The notes beneath the pieces were generated by a model, which searched no databases, had not been told where the DNA came from, and saw nothing but the letters and a program-made list of their open reading frames with translations. The position numbers and the translations under genes were made by a program. A stretch of 64,000 nt of DNA from UBA7672 sp040398465. GTDB lineage: Bacteria > Pseudomonadota > Alphaproteobacteria > Caulobacterales > Hyphomonadaceae. Position 1 is the first letter of the stretch; every line of letters starts with the position of its first letter. The stretch lies in NCBI GenBank assembly GCA_040398465.1, contig JBBAUA010000004.1, positions 1 through 64,000 on the forward strand, read 5' to 3'. Positions 50,720 through 60,269 of the stretch are shown piece by piece.

Positions 50720-52489
50720 TCAGTCCTCATCCGCATACGGATCCGGACCGCCGTCTGCTATCCACTCATCGATCCGCGCCGCGAGAACCGGCAGCGGCAC
50801 GGAACCAAGCTGCAGCACCGTGTCGTGGAAGAAGCGGATGTCGAACTTCGCTCCAAGCGCGGCCTCGGCCTTCGCCCGCGCTTCGACGATGGCCATCTCG
50901 CCGAGATAGTAGCTCAGCGCTTGTCCCGGCCAGGAAATGTAGCGGTCGACTTCGGTGGTGACTTCGTGTGACGCAAGAGCGGTGTTATCGAGCATGAACT
51001 GGATGGCCTGGTCGCGGCTCCAGCCCTTTGCATGGACGCCGGTGTCGACGACGAGGCGGGCGGCGCGCCACATCTGGTAGCTCAGCATGCCGAAGACTTC
51101 GTAGGGCGTCTCGTAAATGCCCATCTCTTCGCCGAGCAGTTCGGTGTAGAGCGCCCAGCCTTCGCCATAGGCCGAGATGTAGCTGCGGCGGCGGAAGTCA
51201 GGCTGGCCTGTCTGTTCCTCGGCGAGCGGGATCTGGAAGGAGTGGCCGGGTGCGCTCTCATGGAGCGTGAGAGCAGGCAGCGAATACAGCGCGCGCGAGG
51301 GCAGGTTGTAGGTGTTGAGGAGATAGCCGCCGGAGCCGCCGCGGCCTGCGGTGTAGAAGGGGGCGATGTCGTCAGGCACGGAGCGGATGGCGAAGCGCGC
51401 GCGGGGCAGGCGGCCGAACCAGAGATGCGCCTTGCCGTCGAATGATTTCGCGATCCACGCGGCGCGGTTGAGCAGTTCTTGGGGTGTCTTTGCGTAGAAT
51501 TGCGGGTCCGTGCGGAGGAAGGCGAGGAATTCCGGGAGCGTTCCGGTGAAGCCGGCGAGGGTCTTCTGCTCCTCCATGCGGGCGCGGATGCGGGCGACTT
51601 CCCTGAGGCCGATCTGGTGGATCTCGTCGGCTGTGAGGTTAAGCGTGGTGTATTCGCGGATCTGCGCGCGGTAGTACGCATCGCCATCTGGCAGGCTGGT
51701 AGCCGCGAGGTTGGTCGTGGTCCGCGGGAAGTATTCCGTCGTGTAGTAGGCGTGGACCTTTGCGTAGGCGGGGAAAACCTTTTCCGCGATGACCCTGCTC
51801 GCTTCTGCCTGCAGCGCGGCGCGGGTTTCGACCGGGATAGACTGGGGCAGATTGTTGAAGGGCTCGTAGAACGCGGACTGTTCGGGAGTCTTCTCGCCAT
51901 AGGCGGCGATGATCGAGCGGTCTCGGGCCTCGAGCGTGATGCGGGGCGGGGTGAAGCCGCGGGCGAGGCCGAGCTTCATGTTGGCGGTCTCGTCGTCGAA
52001 ATAGCGCGGCGTGTCGGCGAGGCGCGCGATGAAGGCGCGGGCCTGCGCTTCGTTGAGGAAGGCGCGCGGGGCGGACGAGGCGACGGTCGTCCAGAATGTG
52101 GTGTCCGCGTTGAGCGGCTTTTCGTGCTCGCGGAACTGGATGCGCAGGATGTTGATGGCAATCTGCTCGCGATAGATGCCGTAATTGATGCGCTCGTCGG
52201 CTGAGAGTGTGGCCGGGTCGATCGCGTTGAGGCGTTGCATCACGTCCTGCCAGTAGGCGAGGCGGGTTGCCTGCGTGGCCGAATCGACACGAGGCCAGGT
52301 GGAGGGGCCGGGCGCGGCGTCGCTTTCATCCTGCTCGCCGTCGGCCGGGTCTATGGTCTTGCGCCAGTCCCACTCGGCTTCGTAGATGGCGCGGAAGCGC
52401 TGGTCCGCAGTTGTTTCGGAGTTGCTGGCAGGAAGGCTGGAGCAGGCCGCGAGGCCTACGAAAGCGATGGCCAGGATTACGCGCTTCAT
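50720..52489 (-). CDS. DUF885 family lipoprotein (M32-like)
   Basis: A 589-residue DUF885 protein. Leader MKRVILAIAFVGLAAC gives a lipobox (C16). The zinc-peptidase-like motif HESAPGHSFQ with the downstream Glu in YGEGWALYTELLGEEMG is the DUF885 signature, and RYISWPGQALSYYLGEMAI is conserved. Some members behave as carboxypeptidase-like metallopeptidases; activity here is unproven. It faces the periplasm. Confidence 0.9.
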   Translation of the reverse strand: MKRVILAIAFVGLAACSSLPASNSETTADQRFRAIYEAEWDWRKTIDPADGEQDESDAAPGPSTWPRVDSATQATRLAYWQDVMQRLNAIDPATLSADERINYGIYREQIAINILRIQFREHEKPLNADTTFWTTVASSAPRAFLNEAQARAFIARLADTPRYFDDETANMKLGLARGFTPPRITLEARDRSIIAAYGEKTPEQSAFYEPFNNLPQSIPVETRAALQAEASRVIAEKVFPAYAKVHAYYTTEYFPRTTTNLAATSLPDGDAYYRAQIREYTTLNLTADEIHQIGLREVARIRARMEEQKTLAGFTGTLPEFLAFLRTDPQFYAKTPQELLNRAAWIAKSFDGKAHLWFGRLPRARFAIRSVPDDIAPFYTAGRGGSGGYLLNTYNLPSRALYSLPALTLHESAPGHSFQIPLAEEQTGQPDFRRRSYISAYGEGWALYTELLGEEMGIYETPYEVFGMLSYQMWRAARLVVDTGVHAKGWSRDQAIQFMLDNTALASHEVTTEVDRYISWPGQALSYYLGEMAIVEARAKAEAALGAKFDIRFFHDTVLQLGSVPLPVLAARIDEWIADGGPDPYADED

Positions 52490-52555
52490 CGACGTCCCCT
52501 TGGATCAAGCGGGAGCGTTCACTGGCGTGGCGCGGTCCGTCAAGCGTCCAGAAAG

Positions 52556-54313
52556 TCAGTCCCACAGACTGCCGGCAGCGGCGTGCACCGCTTCCGCGCC
52601 TTCGCTGAGGGCGCGGGCCGTGCCGGCCGCGCGAACGAGCGTATCGCCGGCGAAGTAGGAGGCGAGGGCAAGGGAGGCGCTGTCGTCTTCCTCGTCGCGC
52701 GCGGCGTGGGCAGAGCGGCAGAGGAAGTAGCCGCCGACGACGTCGCCTGCGAGCTTGAGATAGGTGGTAGCGGCGGCAAGTCCCTTGTCGCGGTTCGTGC
52801 TCATTTCGGCGACCATATAGTCGGTGGCGCTTTCGAGCGCATCTGCGCCCTGATCAAGGACGACGCCGAGATAGCCGAAGCTTTTATCATTGATGCGCGC
52901 GAGTTCTTCTGCGTGGGCGCGGATTTCGGCGATCATCGCGTGCATCGCGGCCCCGCCATCCATGGAAAGCTTGCGGCCCGCGAGGTCGATTGCCTGGATG
53001 CCATTGGTGCCCTCATAGATCGGCGTGATGCGGGCATCGAGATAGAATTGCGAGGCGGCGGTCTCGCCCATGAAGCCCATGCCGCCATGGATCTGCACGC
53101 CGAGATTGGTGACGTCGATGGCGCGATCGGTGGACCAGGCCTTGGCCAGCGGCGTTAGCAGGTCTTCGCGTGACTTGGCCTGTTTGCGCGCGGCTTCATC
53201 GGGGTGGTGTTCGGCGATGTCGGCGGCTGCGCCGCAGGCATAGCAGATGGCGCGGGCGGCCTGCACGTTGGCCGCCATGGTGAGCAGCATGCGCTGCACG
53301 TCGGGATGGCGGATGATAGCGACGGCGCCTTTCTCGCCCGGGATGGAGCCCTGTTTGCGATCCTTAGCGTAGGCGACGCCTGCCTGCAGTGCTGCCTCGC
53401 CGACGGCGACGCCCTCGAGGCCGACATTGAGGCGTGCCGAATTCATCATCGTGAACATGGCGGCGAGGCCCTTGTTCTCTTCGCCGACCAGCCAGCCCTT
53501 CGCGCCGCTGTATTCCATCACGCAGGTGGGGGAGGCGTGTATGCCCATCTTGTGCTCGAGGCCTATGCACTTGAACGCGTTGCGGTCGCCCAGCGAGCCA
53601 TCCGGCCTCACGAAGAACTTCGGCGCGACGAAGAGCGAGATACCCTTGGAGCCGGGCGGAGCATCGGGCAGGCGCGCGAGCACCAGCTGGATGATGTTCT
53701 CCGTCATGTCGTGGTCGCCCCACGTGATGTAGATTTTCTGGCCGGATATGCTGTACGAGCCATCGCCGTTCGGCGTCGCCTTCGTTGTGAGCGCGCCGAC
53801 ATCGGAACCGGCTTGCGGTTCCGTAAGGTTCATCGCGCCGGTCCACTCGCCTGAGATCAGCTTCGGCAGATACATCTGCTGCAGCTCGGGCGAGCCATGG
53901 GCGAGCAGCGCCTCGATGGCGCCGAAGGAGAGCAGCGGGCAGAGGCCGAACGCCATGTTGGCGCCGTGGATCATCTCGAACACGGCGAGCGCCAGCGGTT
54001 TGGGCAGGCCCTGTCCGCCGAACGCTTCGGGGAAGGCGAGGCCCATCCAGCCACCCTCGACGAACTGGCGATATGCGTCGGCGAGGCCGGGCGCGGCGAT
54101 CACGCCATTGTCGCCCAGCTTCGCGCCCGTCTTGTGGCCGATCGGATTGAGGGGAGCGAGTACGTCGCGCGCGAGCTTGTTCGCTTCGTCCAGGATCGGG
54201 CCGACGAGATCCGGATCGAAATTGGGGAAGGCGCCGGTGGCGGCCAGCTCATCGAGCCGCGCGATGCGGGCGAGGGTGTGGGTGATCTGCGGGATCGGGG
54301 CGTTGTAGGGCAT
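52556..54313 (-). CDS. Acyl-CoA dehydrogenase (DmdC-like)
   Basis: A 585-residue acyl-CoA dehydrogenase with the extended C-terminal domain of the DmdC/FadE-like group. FAD-binding NLTEPQAGSDVGALTTKA, LDARITPIYEGTNGIQAIDLAGRK with the catalytic Glu, and GVQIHGGMGFMGE are present. DmdC oxidises 3-methylmercaptopropionyl-CoA; many homologs act on other acyl-CoAs, and no dmdB/dmdD is adjacent, so the substrate is open. Confidence 0.9.
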   Translation of the reverse strand: MPYNAPIPQITHTLARIARLDELAATGAFPNFDPDLVGPILDEANKLARDVLAPLNPIGHKTGAKLGDNGVIAAPGLADAYRQFVEGGWMGLAFPEAFGGQGLPKPLALAVFEMIHGANMAFGLCPLLSFGAIEALLAHGSPELQQMYLPKLISGEWTGAMNLTEPQAGSDVGALTTKATPNGDGSYSISGQKIYITWGDHDMTENIIQLVLARLPDAPPGSKGISLFVAPKFFVRPDGSLGDRNAFKCIGLEHKMGIHASPTCVMEYSGAKGWLVGEENKGLAAMFTMMNSARLNVGLEGVAVGEAALQAGVAYAKDRKQGSIPGEKGAVAIIRHPDVQRMLLTMAANVQAARAICYACGAAADIAEHHPDEAARKQAKSREDLLTPLAKAWSTDRAIDVTNLGVQIHGGMGFMGETAASQFYLDARITPIYEGTNGIQAIDLAGRKLSMDGGAAMHAMIAEIRAHAEELARINDKSFGYLGVVLDQGADALESATDYMVAEMSTNRDKGLAAATTYLKLAGDVVGGYFLCRSAHAARDEEDDSASLALASYFAGDTLVRAAGTARALSEGAEAVHAAAGSLWD

Positions 54314-54351
54314 GGCCGCTAGTTAGCGCGGCGCAACCGGCCTGTCATCGG

Positions 54352-54379
54352 GGACCGCCGGGCATGGGCCCGGCGGTCC
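54352..54379. repeat. Strong GC hairpin between ACAD and DUF6152 genes
   Basis: GGACCGCCGGGC (54352-54363) pairs perfectly with GCCCGGCGGTCC (54368-54379) over a 4-base loop. It lies just after the DUF6152 stop on the minus strand; no U run follows. Confidence 0.5.
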
Positions 54380-54398
54380 AGAGAGTGCCGGCCCTCCA

Positions 54399-54758
54399 TC
54401 AACGCATCAGGTTGAAGTCCTTGCCGTCCACGGTGATGGCCAGGGCTTTCCATTCGTTGGCGCGCTGGCTGTGCGGTTGAACGTCGACGGTGACGGTCTT
54501 GCCGACTTTCAGCGCTTCCTTCTGCAGGCCGCGGTCGACCATGCGTTGCAGGGGGGAAAGCCAGACTTCCTGTTTCTTGCCGGCAACGGTGACGAACAGG
54601 ACGGCGTGGGGCTGTTCCCATTTCAGCTCGGAAATCGTGCCGGTGACTTTCTGCTGCTTCGCGGCGTCATAGGCGTCCCAGCCGTGATGTGCCAACGCGG
54701 TTCCGTTGATTGCCGTTGCGGCGACAGCGACAGCGGCGATGCTTGCAATGATGCGCAT
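54399..54758 (-). CDS. DUF6152 family exported protein
   Basis: A 119-residue protein with a signal peptide ending TALA, then HHGWDAYD at the mature N-terminus, KVTGTISELKWEQPHAVL and WLSPLQRMVDRGL. That is the DUF6152 pattern, a small beta-rich secreted family; the exposed His-His-Gly start suggests metal binding (inference). It is often found near the CHEGNH-type secreted proteins, of which this window has two, though not adjacent here. Confidence 0.82.
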   Translation of the reverse strand: MRIIASIAAVAVAATAINGTALAHHGWDAYDAAKQQKVTGTISELKWEQPHAVLFVTVAGKKQEVWLSPLQRMVDRGLQKEALKVGKTVTVDVQPHSQRANEWKALAITVDGKDFNLMR

Positions 54759-54909
54759 GGTTCATCCTCCTTGCGAGTTGCGCACCGACTTTAACACGGT
54801 GCGCCGGGCGCGTCGTTCACAAGATCGGGCGGCGAAGGCGCAACGGCTGTTACGGAGATCCAGGACCGGCTTGCGCCGGTTTGCCGGGCGGCAGCCCTGC
54901 GGTCCCGGC

Positions 54910-56304
54910 TTATTTCGGTCCGATCATCTTTTCCGGGCGCACCAGCTTGGTGAATTCGGCATCGGTCAGGTAGCCGCCGCCGACCGCTTCCTCGCGCAGG
55001 GTGGTGCCGTTCTTGTGCGCGGTCTTGGCGATCTTGGCGCATGCGTCATAGCCGAGGCGCTCGTTGAGGGCGGTCACCAGCATCAGCGAGTTCTCGACGC
55101 CCTTTGCGATGTTTTCGATGCGCGGCTCGATGCCGACGACGCAGTTGTCGGTGAACGAGACGGCGGCGTCGGCCAGCAGCCGGACGGATTGCAGGAAGTT
55201 GTAGGCCATCATCGGGTTGAAGACATTCAATTCGAAATGGCCTTGGCTGCCGGCAAACCCGATAGCTGCGTTGTTGCCCATGATGTGCGCGCAGACCTGC
55301 GTCATCGCTTCGCACTGGGTGGGGTTCACCTTGCCCGGCATGATCGACGAGCCCGGCTCGTTTTCCGGCAGGGCAAGTTCGCCGAGGCCCGCACGCGGGC
55401 CAGAACCGAGGAAGCGGATGTCGTTGGCGATCTTGAAGCAGCTAGCTGCTACCGTGGCGATGGCGCCGTGCGACATCACCATCGCATCGTGCGCAGCCAG
55501 CGCCTCGAACTTGTTCGGCGCGGTCTTGAAGGCGAGCCCGGTGATCTCGGCGATCTTGGCGGCGACGAGCTTGTCGAAGCCCTTGGGCGCATTGAGGCCG
55601 GTGCCGACGGCGGTCCCGCCCTGCGCCAGCTCCATCAGTGAGGGAAGCGTCGACTTGATCCGGGCGATGCCGTTCTCGATCTGCTTGGCGTAGCCGCCGA
55701 ATTCCTGACCCAGCGTCAGCGGGGTTGCGTCCTGTGTGTGCGTGCGGCCGATCTTGATGATCTTGGCCCAGTCCTTCGACTTGGCCTTGAGTGCCGCATG
55801 CAGGTGCTCGAGTGCGGGGAGCAGGTCGGTGGAAATCTGCTCGGCGCAGGCGATGTGCATGGCCGTCGGGAAGGTGTCGTTCGACGACTGGCTCATGTTG
55901 ACGTGGTCGTTCGGGTGCACGGGCTTTTTCGAGCCCATCACGCCGGCCATCATCTCGATGGCGCGGTTCGAGATCACTTCATTCGCGTTCATGTTGGATT
56001 GCGTGCCTGACCCCGTCTGCCAGACCACGAGCGGGAAGTGATCGTTCAGTTTCCCATCGATGACTTCCTGCGCGGCGACGACGATGTTCTTCGCAAGCTT
56101 TGCGTCGAGCTTGCCGAGTTCGAGGTTGGCTTCGGCGGCGGCGCGCTTGACGATGCCGAGAGCACGGACGACCGGGGCAGGTTGCTTCTCCCAGCCGATT
56201 TTGAAGTTGCCGAGCGAGCGTTGCGCCTGTGCGCCCCAATACCGGTCCGCCGCGACTTCGATCGGGCCAAAGGTATCGGTTTCGGTACGCGTCTTGCCGG
56301 CCAT
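54910..56304 (-). CDS. fumC: Fumarate hydratase class II
   Basis: A 464-residue FumC of normal length. GSGTQSNMNANEVI, THTQDATPLTLGQE and the signature GSSIMPGKVNPTQCE with the catalytic Ser are intact. It interconverts fumarate and malate in the TCA cycle without an iron-sulfur cluster. Start at MAGKTRTETD; a TTG three codons upstream is possible. Monocistronic by spacing. Confidence 0.97.
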   Translation of the reverse strand: MAGKTRTETDTFGPIEVAADRYWGAQAQRSLGNFKIGWEKQPAPVVRALGIVKRAAAEANLELGKLDAKLAKNIVVAAQEVIDGKLNDHFPLVVWQTGSGTQSNMNANEVISNRAIEMMAGVMGSKKPVHPNDHVNMSQSSNDTFPTAMHIACAEQISTDLLPALEHLHAALKAKSKDWAKIIKIGRTHTQDATPLTLGQEFGGYAKQIENGIARIKSTLPSLMELAQGGTAVGTGLNAPKGFDKLVAAKIAEITGLAFKTAPNKFEALAAHDAMVMSHGAIATVAASCFKIANDIRFLGSGPRAGLGELALPENEPGSSIMPGKVNPTQCEAMTQVCAHIMGNNAAIGFAGSQGHFELNVFNPMMAYNFLQSVRLLADAAVSFTDNCVVGIEPRIENIAKGVENSLMLVTALNERLGYDACAKIAKTAHKNGTTLREEAVGGGYLTDAEFTKLVRPEKMIGPK

Positions 56305-56475
56305 TGCGTGCAACTCCAGGGTCGATGTGTGCGCTGGGACTAGACCTGCCCAGCCGAGCGTTCAAGCGTCAAAGCGGCGGAGATTCGGAGGTTTTCAGTC
56401 TTCTTGCCGGCCGCGCTGTTCCAGAATCGGCCCGGCGGCCTATACGGGTCGGATATGTCCCGTTGAGAGGCCCGC

Positions 56476-56850
56476 TTGGACGCCGACGATCAGCCAGCCG
56501 CACCCTGGACGCGCCACGGCAAGGTGCGCGCACGGCTTGAGCAGGACGGCGCGCTCGAGATCGCTGTCGACGGTCTCACGACGCAGGCCAAATACTACAA
56601 ACCCCTCCTGAAGGATTTCTTCCGCCTGCACTTCCGGGTGCGGCCGCGCTGGGGCGACTGGTCGGCGCACATCGCCATGGAGTTCACCGGCGACCCGCCG
56701 CACATGGATCTCGACAACCTCGCCAAGGCGATGCTGGATAGCGCGGTCGGATCGGCGTTCCACGACGATAGTCAGGTTGCGCGGCTGCTGGTGGAGCGGC
56801 GCGTCGCCGAGCGCGAGGGCGTGTGGATGCGGCTCGCGCCGATGGCCTGA
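56476..56850 (+). CDS. RusA-like endodeoxyribonuclease
   Basis: A 124-residue protein starting at TTG. HMDLDNLAKAMLDSAVGSAFHDDSQVARLLVER matches the RusA core; D78, D80, K84 and D98 line up with the catalytic Asp-x-Asp, Lys and Asp of E. coli RusA. RusA resolves Holliday junctions and is usually phage-borne. No phage genes are nearby, so it may be a domesticated copy or a related nuclease. The N-terminus is shorter than typical. Confidence 0.65.
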   Translation: MDADDQPAAPWTRHGKVRARLEQDGALEIAVDGLTTQAKYYKPLLKDFFRLHFRVRPRWGDWSAHIAMEFTGDPPHMDLDNLAKAMLDSAVGSAFHDDSQVARLLVERRVAEREGVWMRLAPMA

Positions 56851-57024
56851 CCGAAGCATTGACGCACGCGGCATCTCACCGGGAATTGCGCGCGTGGAGC
56901 ACGGCGGCGGTCGACAGGCCGGGGCGACGGAACTAGCGTACACCTTCGTTGATCCGGCTGCAGAGCAGGGCGCACGGAGACGACTCCGGCGTCTGTCCAA
57001 ATGAAAACGCCTCGGGAGGGCTCC

Positions 57025-58110
57025 ATGAAATTCGTCACTATTGGCGCATCGCTGGCCGCGATTGCGTTCGCTGCGATTGCCATGCCCGCGTCGGCCCAGC
57101 AGACGGCGCTGCCGACCTTCAGCGAGCTCAAGCCATGGGACCCGGCCTACAAGGCGCCGCGCACGGCGTGGGGCCAGCCGGACCTGCAAGGCATCTGGTC
57201 GACGGCCTCGCTCACCACTCTGACGCGAAATGCTCAGAACGGCACGCAGGGAATGGGGCTGGTGATCCCGCAGGAGAAGATCGACCAGATCACCGAGAAT
57301 TCCTACTACAACGTCAGGTTGCGCAACGACAATGAGCGCACGCCCGAAACAGCCGGCGCAGGCGATGGCAAGGGCGGTGGCGACGTCAAGGGTTACAACA
57401 ATTTCTGGATCGATCCGGGCTCCGAGTACGCCAAGGTCAATGGCGAGTACCGTTCGTCCTGGATCGTCTCGCCGGCCAACGGGCAGATCCCGTTCAACCG
57501 CACAGGCAATGCCGCTGCCGGCTCGCGCATGACGCAGGCGCGCGCATCGGAGAATACGGGACCGGAAATCCGCACGCTGGGCGATCGCTGTCTCGTCTCG
57601 TTCGCCAACCAGGGCGGACCGCCGATCACCAATGCGATGTACAACAACCATGTCCAGGTCGTGCAGACGCCCGACCACGTGATGCTGCAGATCGAGATGA
57701 ATCACGACGCCCGCATTGTGCGCCTTAAGAAAGAGGACGAGTCGGAGCGAGAGCTTCCCGCCAACATCCAGCCCTGGTTCGGCGATTCGATTGGCTGGTG
57801 GGAGGGCGACACGCTGGTTGTCGAAACGCGTAATCTTCACCGCCTGCAGGCCCGCGGCCGCATTCCGCTGTCGCAGGAGGGCAAGGTCATCGAGCGTTTC
57901 CGTCGCGTATCGGATGTGGAGGTCGACTACCAGTTCGAGGTGATCGATCCCATCAGCTACACCGAGACGTGGAAGGGCCAGATGCCGATGCGCTCCAGCC
58001 GCGAGCCGATCTACGAATACGCCTGCCACGAGGGCAACCACGCGCTGCCGGGCATCCTTGTCGGCATGGCTCTCGAACTGGACACCGCGCTGGAGGCGGA
58101 TGGGGAGTAG
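57025..58110 (+). CDS. Secreted protein of unknown function, CHEGNH family (copy 2)
   Basis: A 361-residue exported protein (MKFVTIGASLAAIAFAAIAMPASAQ, cut near 25). It shares with the gene at 8401-9489 LGDRCLVSF, NAMYNNHVQVVQTPDHVML, PWFGDSIGWWEGDTLVVET and YEYACHEGNHALPGIL. The ATG chosen follows GGGAGG by 5 bases; an upstream ATG at 57001 adds eight non-signal residues. Role unknown; conserved His, Cys, Glu and Asp hint at a metal or cofactor site. Confidence 0.75.
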   Translation: MKFVTIGASLAAIAFAAIAMPASAQQTALPTFSELKPWDPAYKAPRTAWGQPDLQGIWSTASLTTLTRNAQNGTQGMGLVIPQEKIDQITENSYYNVRLRNDNERTPETAGAGDGKGGGDVKGYNNFWIDPGSEYAKVNGEYRSSWIVSPANGQIPFNRTGNAAAGSRMTQARASENTGPEIRTLGDRCLVSFANQGGPPITNAMYNNHVQVVQTPDHVMLQIEMNHDARIVRLKKEDESERELPANIQPWFGDSIGWWEGDTLVVETRNLHRLQARGRIPLSQEGKVIERFRRVSDVEVDYQFEVIDPISYTETWKGQMPMRSSREPIYEYACHEGNHALPGILVGMALELDTALEADGE

Positions 58111-58114
58111 AGGC

Positions 58115-58726
58115 TCAGCCCCCCTTCCGCACGCCGCGCAGGAAGATCTGCACGGCGCGTCTCGCGCGGGTTTCGATCTGGTGGAGGGGCATGGTCGCGT
58201 TGCTGTCGAACATCAGGCGGAAGCCTGAGTCCTGCATCACCATCCCGAACAGCATGGCGGAGGCCTCGTCCGGATCTTCGATCGCGTACTGGGCGCGCAC
58301 CGCGGGTGCGGAAAGCCACGTGGCGAGCAATTCGCGCGGGAAGCCCTTGGGCTTGGACGCCGTCATCAGCTCCGGATAGCGCCGGACTTCGGACACGATG
58401 AGCCGCATCAGCGACATCGAGCGCGGGTTGGTGAAGTGGCTCACCATCCGCACCAGCACGCCATAGAGCTCGACCTCGATGTCGTCGCCCGCTTCCGGCT
58501 GGGGGAAGCGCCCCATGTCGGCAACGTTCTCGATCAGCAGCGCGCCCAGAAGCTCAACCTGGCTCTTGAACTCCCGGTAAATGGTCTTCTTGGACATGCC
58601 TGCCTGGTGGGCGACCGCGTCCATCGTTGCGTGTTCGGGCATTCCATCGAGGAAGATCTTGCGGGCTGCGGACAAAATCCTTTCCCGGGCGGGCAGGACC
58701 TCGGCTGCTTCCTGTGGAATCTGCAT
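58115..58726 (-). CDS. TetR family repressor
   Basis: A 203-residue TetR protein. The DNA-binding domain (about 12-60) has RERILSAARKIFLDG and the helix-turn-helix MDAVAHQAGMSKKTIYREFKSQVELL; the rest is an AefR/AcrR-like ligand domain. It is divergent from a RND efflux pair, which it very likely represses. A dyad 25 bases upstream of its ATG is a candidate operator. Confidence 0.9.
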   Translation of the reverse strand: MQIPQEAAEVLPARERILSAARKIFLDGMPEHATMDAVAHQAGMSKKTIYREFKSQVELLGALLIENVADMGRFPQPEAGDDIEVELYGVLVRMVSHFTNPRSMSLMRLIVSEVRRYPELMTASKPKGFPRELLATWLSAPAVRAQYAIEDPDEASAMLFGMVMQDSGFRLMFDSNATMPLHQIETRARRAVQIFLRGVRKGG

Positions 58727-58750
58727 CAACGCCTCGGCGGTCTTCGAAAC

Positions 58751-58772
58751 GTGATCGGCTTAACACGATCAC
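58751..58772. promoter_or_regulatory. Candidate TetR operator
   Basis: GTGATCG (58751-58757) and CGATCAC (58766-58772) form a perfect 7-base dyad with an 8-base spacer, 25 bases before the TetR start, in the 373-base interval between the TetR and adaptor genes. The rest of that interval holds only short GC hairpins and no gene I can support. Confidence 0.6.
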
Positions 58773-59099
58773 CATGTTTGCAGTGTATATCAGGATGATG
58801 TAGGGAAACGCCAGAGTTTCCGAGTTTGGGCAAGATGGACCTCCCCGATAAGTCCACGGCCGCCGGTCTGTTTTCGCCTGTTTTGGCAGGTGAATGCCGC
58901 GCGCGTCCGATTTATCGGCGGAATCTCCCATCAAGTTCCAGCCGGAAGCGGGGCGTGACTCCCGAAGATGGGGCATGCCCCCCGAATGCTCGCGGTGGTG
59001 TCGCAAAGCCGGGTTTCCGATCGTCCCGCGATCGGGATGCGCTTTTCGGGGCTCGCGGGAAAGCGACACGGCCTCCCTACGGACGCGCAAGGACATAAG

Positions 59100-60254
59100 A
59101 TGACGAAACAGCGCACAACGCTCACCTCGCTCGCGGCGATTGCCGGCGCGGGGACGCTTTTCCTGGGACTTCACGCCTGCGGCCAGAAGCCTGCGCCCGC
59201 CGAAGAGGCCAGCGCGACTGCCATGGCCGCGTCCGCAGGGCAGGCGATGCGTGTGACGCAGATCGAAGCGCGCAACCTTGCCGAAGAGATCGTGGCCACG
59301 GGCCGTCTGGTCGTGCGCGAGGAAGCAGCTGTTGGCTCCGAACTTCCCGGTTATCGCGTCGCGGCAGTCTATGTGGACGAAGGCGACTGGGTGAAGCAGG
59401 GCCAGGCCATGGCCAAGCTCGACGATGCGCTGCTGCAGGCGCAGATCGCGCAGGCCGAAGCCACGCTTGCCACGCAGAAAGCCTCGCTCGATTTCAAGCG
59501 CAGCCAACTTGCACGCGCAGAAGCGCTGCAACAGGAAGGCGCATTCTCGAAGGAGCTGCTTGAGCAGCGCCGCATGGAAACCGCCGGCGCGGAAGCTTCG
59601 CTGGCCGCCTCGCAGGCGCAGGTCAACGAGATTAAGGTGCGACAGGCGCGCATGACGCTCCGCGCGCCTGTCGGCGGCATGGTGCTGCAACGCGCCATCC
59701 GTCCGGGCGACATCTCCGGCGGTGCAACGACGCCGTATTTCCGGATCGCGCGCGAAGGCCTCATCGAACTCGACGCCGAACTGCCCGACTCCAAGCTCGC
59801 CCTCCTGAAGGAAGGCAGCCCCGCCATGGTGACCCTCACCACTGGCGAGACAATCCAAGGCAAGGTCCGCTTCATCTCGCCGCGTGTTGATGCAAACACC
59901 AGCCTTGGCCGCGCGCGCATCCTGCTGCCGTTCGACAAGGGCCTGCGTCCGGGCAGCTTCGCGCAAGCGCGCTTCGGCACGACCGGCGCCGACGGCGTCG
60001 TCGCGGTTCCGGCGAGCGCCGTCCGCTACGAGTCGGGCGGCCCGTCCGTCATGGTCGTCGACGCCAATAACCGGGTAAAGCAGACGCCCGTGAAACTCGG
60101 CGAACGCACCGGCGATTACGTGCAGCTCATCGACGGACCGCCTGCCGGCACGCGCGTGCTGGCCGTGGGCTCCTCGTTCACGCTCGACGGCGACATCATC
60201 AGTCCGGTCGAGGATGGCGCCGGGCCGGCGCCGGCTGCTCCCGCTGCGAACTAG
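59100..60254 (+). CDS. RND efflux periplasmic adaptor
   Basis: A 384-residue membrane fusion protein (signal with HAC near residue 27, possibly a lipoprotein). Lipoyl halves (GSELPGYRVAAVYVDEGDWVKQGQ), a coiled-coil hairpin (about 105-175) and LRAPVGGMVLQRAIRPGDIS, then a beta-barrel domain. It bridges the RND pump encoded next (15 bases on) to an outer membrane factor, which is not encoded here; the NodT protein at 42792 or another could serve. Confidence 0.92.
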   Translation: MTKQRTTLTSLAAIAGAGTLFLGLHACGQKPAPAEEASATAMAASAGQAMRVTQIEARNLAEEIVATGRLVVREEAAVGSELPGYRVAAVYVDEGDWVKQGQAMAKLDDALLQAQIAQAEATLATQKASLDFKRSQLARAEALQQEGAFSKELLEQRRMETAGAEASLAASQAQVNEIKVRQARMTLRAPVGGMVLQRAIRPGDISGGATTPYFRIAREGLIELDAELPDSKLALLKEGSPAMVTLTTGETIQGKVRFISPRVDANTSLGRARILLPFDKGLRPGSFAQARFGTTGADGVVAVPASAVRYESGGPSVMVVDANNRVKQTPVKLGERTGDYVQLIDGPPAGTRVLAVGSSFTLDGDIISPVEDGAGPAPAAPAAN

Positions 60255-60269
60255 GGCGAGGGAAGAACA

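Noticed and set aside
58554..59966. 470-residue minus-strand ORF across the TetR/efflux intergenic region
   Set aside because: It overlaps the TetR gene start and the whole adaptor front half in antisense; no motifs.
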